A DNA stretch of 11,093 nucleotides from JBDTMT01 sp033764095 (GTDB lineage Bacteria > Desulfobacterota > Binatia > HRBIN30 > CADEER01), in contig JANRJF010000390.1 of the NCBI GenBank assembly GCA_033764095.1, positions 1-11,093 on the forward strand. Reading direction: 5' to 3'. A program made the translations under genes and the position numbers. Positions 5,439 through 11,093 of the stretch are shown piece by piece. A model generated the notes under the pieces. The model made no database searches, was not told the origin of the DNA, and saw only the letters and a program-made list of their open reading frames with translations. Numbering within the stretch: the first letter of the stretch is position 1; every line of letters starts with the position of its first letter.

Positions 5439-5702
5439 TCAATGCGTCGTCTCGGCGCCGTCGTGCGTCGAGCCGAGCATGTGACTCACCGCCTCGTAGG
5501 CGGGGGAGAGCAGGTGGTCGAGAGTCTCGGTCAGCAGGTGCTCGAGGTCGGAGAGGTCGTCGACAGTCAGCGACGAGAGATCTTGGTGCATGCCGTGCAG
5601 CGCCCAGATCGTGGTGCGCAGGCGGCTGCGTACGTCTTCCAGGGTCCGCAGCACCTCCTGGGCGTCGATCGGCCCGTCGTCGTGGTGGTGCTCGTCTGCC
5701 AT
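5439..5702 (-). CDS. Small acidic His-rich protein, 87 aa
   Basis: The start is ATG 5702, because GAGGAGGT lies immediately upstream; an in-frame upstream extension to 5783 is unlikely. The product starts MADEHHHDDG and ends STHDGAETTH, so both ends carry histidines and acids that could bind metal. Residues 14-78 look like an amphipathic helical hairpin (VLRTLEDVRSRLRTTIWAL, then LSDLEHLLTETLDHLL). It has no membrane segment. The function is unknown; a small helical adaptor or metal-binding protein is a guess. It is followed after two bases by the 110-aa gene. Confidence 0.72.
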   Translation of the reverse strand: MADEHHHDDGPIDAQEVLRTLEDVRSRLRTTIWALHGMHQDLSSLTVDDLSDLEHLLTETLDHLLSPAYEAVSHMLGSTHDGAETTH

Positions 5703-5763
5703 CGTGACCTCCTCGCCGGCGGAGAACACCGGTGCGGCGAAGCTGTCACGCGCCCTGGGCCAA

Positions 5764-5780
5764 CGCAAGCGAGGCTTGCG
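5764..5780. other. Hairpin between the DUF4168-like gene and the 87-aa gene
   Basis: CGCAAGC-GAG-GCTTGCG is a perfect 7-bp stem with a three-base loop in the 86-bp gap. There is no T-run on the minus strand after it. It may mark the 3' end of the upstream transcript or a processing site. Confidence 0.35.
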
Positions 5781-5788
5781 CACGCGCG

Positions 5789-6175
5789 TCAGGGCGAGGC
5801 GTGCGTCGCCGACGCCGCCGTCGCCGCCGGATTGGCGGCCAGCGGCGCGACTCCGGCGGCGCGCTGCTTGGCCTGCGCCGCGAGGGCGTCGCGCACCTTG
5901 CGCACCAGCCGATCATCGCGCTGCACGCGCCGCTCGATGTTGCGGAACTGGTCGAGCGACACGTTCTTCTGCGCCAGCGCCTGGTCGAGCGTCAGGCTGT
6001 GGTCGGCCTGCATCGCGGTGGAGACGTCGATGTAGAGCTGCAGTTCGCCGGCGCTCACCTCGTCGCGCGTGTCGCCCGCCTCCTGGGCCTGCGGCCGCAG
6101 GCCCAGCGCGAGCGCGCCGACCAGCGCGCCCACCGCGCCGACGCCGAGCAACATACCGGTGATGCGGGAAGCCAT
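5789..6175 (-). CDS. Membrane-anchored or secreted DUF4168-like protein
   Basis: The 128-aa product has one N-terminal hydrophobic segment at residues 5-26, rich in Gly/Ala/Val/Leu, which acts as a signal anchor or uncleaved signal. Next comes a helical region (40-100) with ELQLYIDVSTAM, then VSLDQFRNIERRVQRDDRLV. The pattern of a short helix, a [VL]SxxxF turn and a Q-x-D-x2-L segment resembles DUF4168 domains of periplasmic proteins. The match is by eye and weak. The C-terminal 25 residues are an Ala-rich tail. The start ATG 6175 lies in the 100-bp divergent region shared with purM; no clear promoter or strong ribosome binding site was seen. Confidence 0.65.
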   Translation of the reverse strand: MASRITGMLLGVGAVGALVGALALGLRPQAQEAGDTRDEVSAGELQLYIDVSTAMQADHSLTLDQALAQKNVSLDQFRNIERRVQRDDRLVRKVRDALAAQAKQRAAGVAPLAANPAATAASATHASP

Positions 6176-6239
6176 GCGCCGTTCCGACCGCCGCGATCCT
6201 CACTGTTCGCCGGCGTGAAAGCAAGCCGAGGACGGCGCC

Positions 6240-6269
6240 TTGACGGCGCGCGGAGGCGCCGCTTAGGGT
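6240..6269 (+). promoter_or_regulatory. Candidate purM promoter (possibly leaderless)
   Basis: TTGACG (6240-6245), 18 bases, TAGGGT (6264-6269). Only GCGGCG separates the -10 from the purM ATG at 6276, so initiation at the usual distance would fall on or next to the A of the start codon. No convincing Shine-Dalgarno sequence precedes the ATG, which fits a leaderless mRNA. Confidence 0.5.
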
Positions 6270-6275
6270 GCGGCG

Positions 6276-7367
6276 ATGGCGCTGACCTACGACGCGGTGG
6301 GAGTCGACACGGAGGGCGTGGAGAGCGGGTTGCAGCGCCTGGCCACCTGGGTCAACGCCACCTTCGCGTTCAACCCGTCGCGGCCGCTGCTGCCGCTCGG
6401 CTACTACGCCAACGTGCTGCCGCTGTCGGCGGACATGGCGGTGGCGATCTCGACCGACGGCGTCGGCACCAAACTGCTGGTCGCGCAGCAGCTCGAACGC
6501 TACGACACCGTCGGCATCGACTGCGTCGCGATGAACGCCAATGACGTCATCTGCGTCGGCGCGCGGCCGCTGTCGCTGGTCGACTACATCGCCGTGCGCT
6601 CGGTGGACGGCGCGGCGCTCGCGTCGATCGCCAAGGGCCTGCACGACGGCGCGCAACTGGCGGGGATCAACATCCCGGGCGGCGAGATCGCCCAGTTGCG
6701 CGAGATGGTGCACGACGGACCCGGCTATCCGTTCGAGCTGGTCGGCACCTGCATCGGCAGCCTGCATCCGCAGCAGCTGTTGATCGGGCAGGACGTGCAG
6801 CCCGGCGACGTGGTGGTCGGGCTGGCGAGCAGCGGCCTGCACAGCAACGGCTACACGCTCGCCCGCCACGCCCTGCTCACCCGGCTCGGGCTGCGGCTCG
6901 ACGAACGCGTCGCCGAGCTCGGCCGCACCGTCGGCGACGAGTTGCTCGAGCCGACCGTGATGTACGTACGGGCGGCGCTGGCGATGCTCGACGCCGGCCT
7001 GGCGGTCAAGGCGATACTGCACATCACGGGCGACGGCCTGCTCAACCTGGCGCGCATCCAGGCGCCGATGGGGTTCGTCATCGACCGGCCGCTGCCGCTG
7101 CCGCCGATCTTCCCGCTGGTGCAGCGCGCCGCCGGCGTCGACGACGCGGAGATGTACCGCGCCTTCAACATGGGCGTCGGCCTGGCGGTGGTGGTGGCGC
7201 CCGCCGATGCGGCCCGCACCGTCGCCATCGCCACCGAGCACGGCCACCGCGCCGCGCCGATCGGCCATACCGTCGCCGACGCGGGGCGGCGCGTCTGGCT
7301 GCCGCACGCCGGCCTGGTCGGCGCCGGCAAGGCGTTCGGCCGCGACGCGAGCCCCCCGCCCGCCTGA
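6276..7367 (+). CDS. purM: Phosphoribosylformylglycinamidine cyclo-ligase (AIR synthetase)
   Basis: PurM closes the imidazole ring in purine synthesis, converting FGAM and ATP to AIR, ADP and phosphate in the cytoplasm. The 363-aa product shows the nucleotide-binding STDGVGTK at residues 59-66, VGIDCVAMNANDV (79-91), PGGEIAQ (134-140), the GDVVVGLASSGLHSNGY signature at 177-193, HITGDGL (249-255) and EMYRAFNMGVGL (292-303). These are family hallmarks in the correct order. The form INIPGGEIAQ...VGTCIG departs from the Escherichia coli type and recalls a divergent subgroup. The sequence before STDGVGTK is also unlike E. coli PurM, so a PurM-like paralogue is possible, though AIR synthetase is the best call. 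The last residues (SPPPA) are a non-conserved tail. The gene is monocistronic as far as can be seen. Confidence 0.9.
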   Translation: MALTYDAVGVDTEGVESGLQRLATWVNATFAFNPSRPLLPLGYYANVLPLSADMAVAISTDGVGTKLLVAQQLERYDTVGIDCVAMNANDVICVGARPLSLVDYIAVRSVDGAALASIAKGLHDGAQLAGINIPGGEIAQLREMVHDGPGYPFELVGTCIGSLHPQQLLIGQDVQPGDVVVGLASSGLHSNGYTLARHALLTRLGLRLDERVAELGRTVGDELLEPTVMYVRAALAMLDAGLAVKAILHITGDGLLNLARIQAPMGFVIDRPLPLPPIFPLVQRAAGVDDAEMYRAFNMGVGLAVVVAPADAARTVAIATEHGHRAAPIGHTVADAGRRVWLPHAGLVGAGKAFGRDASPPPA

Positions 7368-7450
7368 GATCGCGCCGCCGCGCCGGGCAGCATTTTTTCG
7401 CATGCCTTTCGCGCGCGCGCCGGCTATCGGTGGACGATAGACCGAGACCG

Positions 7451-9838
7451 ATGCCCGCCCGCCGCCCGTTCGCCGTCATCCTCACCGCCGTCGTTCTCGC
7501 GCTCGCCACCCCGCAGGCGGCACGGGCGATCTGCTCGGCCAGCGACATCGTCGGCAAGCCCGCCGAGCCGGGCTGTCCGGTCGGCACCGGCGACTGCTCG
7601 ATCACCGGTACCTACGTCGTCGACACCGGCTGTACGCTCGACTTCGGCAACCGGCAGGTGACGCTCTTCGGGAAGTTGACGGTCGGCTCGCGCACCATGA
7701 CGCTGCGCGCGCGGCGCTTCGTGCTGTCGCCGAGCGGCATCCTCGACGGCAAGGCCACCACCGCCGGTGCGCGCGGCGGCTTCATCCGCATCGAAACCAC
7801 CGGCAGCGGCAGCAACGGCCTGCTGCAGACGACGCTCAACAGCACCGTTGACGTCACCGGCAACCTGAGCGGCGGCGACATCGTCTTGCGCTCGGCCGGC
7901 GACGTCTCGATCACCGGCAAGCTGCTCGCCGACGGCGCCACCGTCAGCTCGGCCGGCGGGACCATCGACGTCACCGCCGCCGGCAACTTCGACGCCACCG
8001 CGCGCAGCGTCCTGTCGGCCACCGGTGGCCTCGATTCCGAGGGCGGCGGCGAGATCGACATCTCGGCGGACGGTCACGTGATTCTCGCCTCCGATCTGCA
8101 GGTCAGCGGCTACGACGGCGGCTTCATCGAAGTGCGCGCCGGTACGACGGTGGACATGCAGGGCGCCAGGGCGTCGGCGCTGGTCGGCAGCGACGCCGGC
8201 AGCGGCGGCTGCATCGAGGTGCTCGGCGAGCAGGGCGCGACGGTGCGCGGCGACATCGAGGCGAGCGGCGTCAGCGGCGAGTTCATGACCGGCGGCTGCG
8301 GCGGGCTCATCTGCCTGGATGGCGACTCCGGCGACATGGTCGTCACCACCGCCGCGCAGATCATCGCCGATGGCGGCCCGCCCGACGGCGGCGGCGGTCA
8401 GATCGCTTTGATGTCGCTGCGCAACGTGACGGTCTCCGGCAAGATCCTGGCGCGCGGACCGGAGAGCGGCGAGACCTGCGGCGGCGACATCTGCCTCGAC
8501 GCCGGCCTCGATGTCAGCCTCGCCGCCAGCGGTATCCTCGATGCCAGCGGCGGCGACGCCGGCGGCCAACTGGAGGCGTTTGGCGGCCGCAACGTCTCGC
8601 TCCTCGGCCCGCTGCTCGCCGACGGCCAACGCGGCGGCAGCCTGGGCGGCGATGCCGCGGCGCGCGCCGGCGTCGGCGGCTACGGCGTGCTGACGGTCAA
8701 CAACGACGTCGACGTCACCAGCCTGCCCGCCTGCAGCGTCGAGAACGGCTGCGGCCAGGGCGGTCTGACCGACTTCGAAGCCTGCACGGTGACGCTGGGG
8801 AGTAAGGCCCGCATGCTGGTCGGCGGACCGGAAGCGGGCGAGAACAACCTCACCGCGCGCGAGCAGCTGACCCTGGCGAGCGGCAGCCGGGTCGACGCCA
8901 AGGGCACCAGCGCCAACCCGTTCGACGGCGCCAACCGCCTGCTGCATCCGGCCCGCAAGCCGATCATCATGGCCGGCGCCATCGTCCAGCCCGCGCCGAT
9001 CAACCTGGCGCTCAGCACCTGCCCGATGGAAGGCGAGACGACGCCGCGCTGCCTGGTCCCCTGCCCGACCTGCGGCAACGGCGTGCAGGAGTTCCCCGAA
9101 ACCTGCGATCCCGGCCTCATGCCGCCGCTCAGCTGCCAGGCCAACGGCTGCTCGGTCTTCTGCCAGCTGGAGAACTGCGACGACGGCCGCAGCTGCACCA
9201 GCGACACCTGCTTCGCCGACTTCGGCTGCCGCCACGTCGTCACGCCCGCCTGCACCGAGCCGCCGACGCCGACCCCCACCGTCACCAATACGCGCCCGAC
9301 CAACACCGCCACCGCGACGGCGACCCCGTCCGCGACCAGTACCGAGACGCGCACGCCGAGCGTCACCGCAACCGCCTCGAGCACCGCCAGCATCACCACG
9401 ACGCCGATCGCCAGCCCCACCGCGTCGCTGTCGCCGACCGCCTCGGCGACGCCGTCGCCCACGACGACCGCCTCCGCCTCGCCGACCCCGCGCGCCTCGC
9501 CGACCGCCAGTGCGGCGGCGACCGCCAGCGCCACCAGCACCGCCAGCCCGACCACGCCGCCGACCGCGACCGCGATCGACAGCGCCACGGTGACGCTGAC
9601 CCCGACCGCGCTCGACACCGCGACGCCGCTGGCGACCGCAACCGCGCCGCCCGCCGCCTGCCCGGGCGACTGCAACGGCGACGGCGAGGTGACGGTCAAC
9701 GAGCTGATCAGCGGCGTCAACATCGCGCTCGGCAACGCCGCGCCGAGCAGTTGCCCCGCCTTCGACCGCAACAGCGACGGCGAGGTGTCGATCAACGAGC
9801 TGATCGCCGCGGTCAACGCCGCGCTGACCGGCTGCTGA
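7451..9838 (+). CDS. Secreted beta-helix protein with cysteine-rich module, Thr/Ala/Pro/Ser linker and dockerin-like C-terminus
   Basis: With ATG 7451 (an in-frame GTG lies at 7430) the product is 795 aa. Residues 1-26 are a signal peptide (MPARRP, hydrophobic core, cleavage after AARA). Residues 109-393 hold ten repeats of about 24-32 residues, each starting GG-x-[IL]-x-[VLIA] and most ending in -x-A-x-G, starting at 109, 141, 169, 199, 223, 252, 284, 315, 344 and 371. This predicts a right-handed beta-helix. Residues 538-601 are a cysteine-rich module (CPTCGNGVQEFPETCDPG, then ENCDDGRSCTSDTC). Residues 604-736 are a Thr/Ala/Pro/Ser linker. Residues 737-795 carry two calcium-loop repeats (DCNGDGEVTVNELI and DRNSDGEVSINELI) that look like a type I dockerin. 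An extracellular adhesin or surface role is inferred; no catalytic motif was seen. The CoA-binding gene begins one base after the stop. Confidence 0.9.
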   Translation: MPARRPFAVILTAVVLALATPQAARAICSASDIVGKPAEPGCPVGTGDCSITGTYVVDTGCTLDFGNRQVTLFGKLTVGSRTMTLRARRFVLSPSGILDGKATTAGARGGFIRIETTGSGSNGLLQTTLNSTVDVTGNLSGGDIVLRSAGDVSITGKLLADGATVSSAGGTIDVTAAGNFDATARSVLSATGGLDSEGGGEIDISADGHVILASDLQVSGYDGGFIEVRAGTTVDMQGARASALVGSDAGSGGCIEVLGEQGATVRGDIEASGVSGEFMTGGCGGLICLDGDSGDMVVTTAAQIIADGGPPDGGGGQIALMSLRNVTVSGKILARGPESGETCGGDICLDAGLDVSLAASGILDASGGDAGGQLEAFGGRNVSLLGPLLADGQRGGSLGGDAAARAGVGGYGVLTVNNDVDVTSLPACSVENGCGQGGLTDFEACTVTLGSKARMLVGGPEAGENNLTAREQLTLASGSRVDAKGTSANPFDGANRLLHPARKPIIMAGAIVQPAPINLALSTCPMEGETTPRCLVPCPTCGNGVQEFPETCDPGLMPPLSCQANGCSVFCQLENCDDGRSCTSDTCFADFGCRHVVTPACTEPPTPTPTVTNTRPTNTATATATPSATSTETRTPSVTATASSTASITTTPIASPTASLSPTASATPSPTTTASASPTPRASPTASAAATASATSTASPTTPPTATAIDSATVTLTPTALDTATPLATATAPPAACPGDCNGDGEVTVNELISGVNIALGNAAPSSCPAFDRNSDGEVSINELIAAVNAALTGC
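9260..9658 (+). repeat. Low-complexity coding repeat (Thr/Ala/Pro/Ser linker)
   Basis: About 400 bases are built almost only from Thr, Ala, Ser and Pro codons (ACC, ACG, GCC, GCG, AGC, CCG), giving imperfect short repeats such as CGCGACCGC and GCCACC. It encodes the extended linker between the cysteine-rich and dockerin-like parts of the secreted protein. Such linkers are often O-glycosylated, and length variation between strains by slippage would be expected. Confidence 0.85.
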
Positions 9839-9839
9839 C

Positions 9840-10259
9840 ATGCGCGATCCCGAGCTCGGCGACGACGTCACCGCGGCCGACATCCTGCGCCGCTTCCGCC
9901 GCGTCGCGGTCGTCGGCCTGTCCGACAACCCGGCACGCCCGTCGTACGAGGTGGCAAGCTATCTGCGCGCCGTCGGCTACGACATCACGCCGGTCAACCC
10001 CACCCTCAGCCGCTGGCGCGACCTCCCCGCCTATCCCGACCTGCGCACCGCGCCAGGTCCGATCGAGGTGGTGGACGTGTTCCGCCGCTCCGAGCTGGTC
10101 GCGCCGCTGGTCGACGAGGCCATCGCCGTCGGCGCGCGCGCCATCTGGATGCAGGACGGCGTCGTCGATCGCGCCGCCGCCGCGCGCGCCCGCGCCGCCG
10201 GCCTGCTGGTGGTCATGGATCGCTGCATGCTCCGCGACCACAGAGAGTTACAGCGATGA
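9840..10259 (+). CDS. CoA-binding domain protein (YccU/CoA_binding_2 type)
   Basis: The 139-aa product is a single Rossmann-like CoA-binding domain, the usual length for stand-alone members. Visible motifs are VAVVGLSDNPARPSYEVASY at residues 22-41 (nucleotide loop with the R-x-S-Y pair), YDITPVNP (47-54), VVDVFRRSE (78-85), IWMQDGVVD (102-110) and the C-terminal VVMDRCMLRDH (124-134). The family resembles the CoA-binding domain of succinyl-CoA synthetase alpha; the physiological role of stand-alone members is not settled. ATG 9840 begins one base after the stop of the secreted protein gene (TGACATG), which suggests translational coupling even though the two products act in different compartments. 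The gene ends inside the left arm of the inverted repeat at 10251-10319. Confidence 0.92.
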   Translation: MRDPELGDDVTAADILRRFRRVAVVGLSDNPARPSYEVASYLRAVGYDITPVNPTLSRWRDLPAYPDLRTAPGPIEVVDVFRRSELVAPLVDEAIAVGARAIWMQDGVVDRAAAARARAAGLLVVMDRCMLRDHRELQR

Positions 10260-10319
10260 GCGACGAGTGCTGGGCGAGAGACTCAGGTCTGCTCACGCAT
10301 CGCTCGTCACGCATCGCTG
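10251..10319. repeat. Inverted and 7-bp-periodic repeat between convergent genes
   Basis: The left arm CAGCGATGAGCGACGAG (10251-10267) pairs with CTCGTCACGCATCGCTG (10303-10319) at 14 of 17 positions. TCACGCATCGCT occurs twice with a 14-bp period (10293-10304 and 10307-10318). Read in sevens, the tract is made of variants GCGATGA, GCGACGA, then ACGCATC, GCTCGTC, ACGCATC, GCTGATC. It spans the stop codon of the CoA-binding gene and the short gap before the Nudix stop, so it may act as a bidirectional terminator. No T-run is present. Confidence 0.6.
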
Positions 10320-10322
10320 ATC

Positions 10323-10871
10323 TCAATAGTCGCCGTGCTCGCCGGGCGGGTTGCCGTGCGCGGCGAACACCGCCTGGTCGCGCACGGCGTGAAACTGGCG
10401 CAGCGCCCAGTGCACGCTGGGAAAGGCGAGCTCGTTCCACGGGATCTCGTCCCACCGATACAGCCGCACCGCTTCGCTCTCCGGCCCGGCGGCGACATCG
10501 GGGCTCACCAGGCGGGCCCGGTAGATGACCTGCACCTGGCTGATGCGCGGGATGCTGTAGACCGCCAGCAGCGCCTCGATCTCGATCTGCGCGCACGCCT
10601 CCTCGAAGGCCTCGCGCGCGGCACCGTCGGCAGTGCTTTCCTGCGCCTCCATGTAGCCGGCCGGCAGCGTCCAGTAGCCCTTGCGCGGCTCGATGGCGCG
10701 CTTGCAGAGCAGGATGCGATCCTCCCAGGTGCAGACCGCGCCGACCACCACCTTGGGATTCACGTAGCTGACGAACTGGCAGGTCTCGCACACCAGCCGC
10801 TCGCGGTTGTCGCCATCCGGCACGCGCAGCGAAAAGTTGGCGGGATAGTGGAGGTGCGGATGGTCGGCCAT
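10323..10871 (-). CDS. Nudix hydrolase
   Basis: Nudix enzymes cleave nucleoside diphosphates linked to another moiety; the substrate here is unknown. The 182-aa product has the box at residues 72-94: G72, E78, then R86-E87-A-F-E90-E91. The metal-binding glutamates are present, but the usual Gly of REUXEEXGU is Cys93. VVVGAVCTWEDRILLCKRAI (41-60) and GYWTLPAGYM (65-74) are typical of a subgroup that carries an N-terminal zinc ribbon. Here only one CxxC (C28, C31) remains; the expected earlier CxxC is absent although the intervening RVPDGDNRERLVC is kept. An upstream start cannot restore it readily, since the TetR-like gene ends 21 bp before. The gene is probably co-transcribed with that upstream regulator. 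Confidence 0.9.
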   Translation of the reverse strand: MADHPHLHYPANFSLRVPDGDNRERLVCETCQFVSYVNPKVVVGAVCTWEDRILLCKRAIEPRKGYWTLPAGYMEAQESTADGAAREAFEEACAQIEIEALLAVYSIPRISQVQVIYRARLVSPDVAAGPESEAVRLYRWDEIPWNELAFPSVHWALRQFHAVRDQAVFAAHGNPPGEHGDY

Positions 10872-10892
10872 TGGCGGAGTCTGCCCTGACGG

Positions 10893-11093
10893 TCACCGGC
10901 CGACAAGACGCTGGCCGCCCCCGCGCGACCGCGGTGCCCCGCCGACGCGCGCCATCGCCGCCGGCTGCAGACCGGCCACGAAGAGCGTGATCAGGCGCGC
11001 GACGCGGCGGCGATAGGCGTCGACGCTGACGCCCGGCCCCTTCAAGCCGGCGACGGCGCCGGCCAGCAGCTCGGCCGCCTCGTTGGCGCTCAC
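10893..11093 (-). CDS. C-terminal end of a probable TetR-family regulator
   Basis: Sixty-six codons run in from the right edge and end at TGA 10893-10895; the true start is outside the window. The visible part includes LLAGAVAGLKGPGVSVDAYRR and VARLITLFVAGLQPAAM, which reads like the final helices of a TetR-type ligand-binding domain, followed by a short Arg/Gly-rich tail. No DNA-binding domain can be seen, so the family call is tentative. It lies 21 bp upstream of the Nudix gene on the same strand, probably one transcription unit. Confidence 0.5.
   Translation of the reverse strand: MSANEAAELLAGAVAGLKGPGVSVDAYRRRVARLITLFVAGLQPAAMARVGGAPRSRGGGQRLVGR

Noticed and set aside
7380..7400. Possible intrinsic terminator after purM (T6 run at 7393-7398)
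   Set aside because: No stable stem could be drawn immediately before the T-run.
7424..9928. An open frame of 834 codons antisense to the secreted dockerin gene
   Set aside because: It is a GC-rich codon-bias artefact: Gly/Arg/Ala-rich low complexity without domains, opposite a gene with a signal peptide and clear motifs.
1..11093. CRISPR array, transposon ends, tRNA or rRNA genes
   Set aside because: No regularly spaced identical repeats, transposase motifs, tRNA T-loop/CCA patterns or rRNA-like conserved segments were recognised on either strand.

Overview
This is a GC-rich, gene-dense bacterial chromosome segment. It contains ordinary housekeeping genes (coaE, an HU-family gene, purM) among lineage-specific genes of unknown function. 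The large secreted protein combines a beta-helix-like repeat domain, a CGNG...E..CD cysteine-rich module, a Thr/Ala/Pro/Ser linker and a C-terminal dockerin-like EF-hand pair. I associate that architecture with uncultured deltaproteobacteria-like lineages such as Candidatus Binatia or Desulfobacterota relatives. This placement is an inference from protein style and cannot be proven from this window. I see no phage, transposon, CRISPR, rRNA or tRNA.

Layout, left to right. A minus-strand iron-sulfur (HdrD/GlpC-like) gene runs off the left edge; it has a sigma70-like promoter and a 22-bp tandem repeat in its leader. A 284-bp gap follows, ending in a sigma54-like promoter (-24/-12) with inverted GCGAC half-sites upstream, which drives a 100-aa protein on the plus strand. 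A long minus-strand block runs from 6175 back to 1071. In transcription order it encodes a membrane-anchored DUF4168-like protein, an 87-aa His-rich protein, a 110-aa unknown, a 48-aa lipoprotein, an HExxH zincin, an AAA ATPase with a C-terminal R3H domain (SpoIIIAA/Ycf45-like), an HU-family DNA-binding protein (own promoter), a 130-aa paralogue of the 100-aa protein (own candidate promoter), and dephospho-CoA kinase.

On the plus strand purM follows a divergent 100-bp intergenic region. Its candidate promoter is so close to the start codon that the mRNA may be leaderless. The secreted dockerin protein comes next, with a CoA-binding (YccU-type) gene one base after its stop codon. This run meets a minus-strand Nudix hydrolase head-on across a 7-bp-periodic inverted repeat. 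The C-terminal end of a probable TetR-family regulator, upstream of the Nudix gene on the same strand, reaches the right edge.

The least described parts are the block of small unknown genes leading into the zincin and the R3H ATPase (4403-5702), the pair of related small proteins on either side of coaE, and the sigma54-like control region at 605-708. I see no strong evidence for a complete new defence or biosynthetic system.
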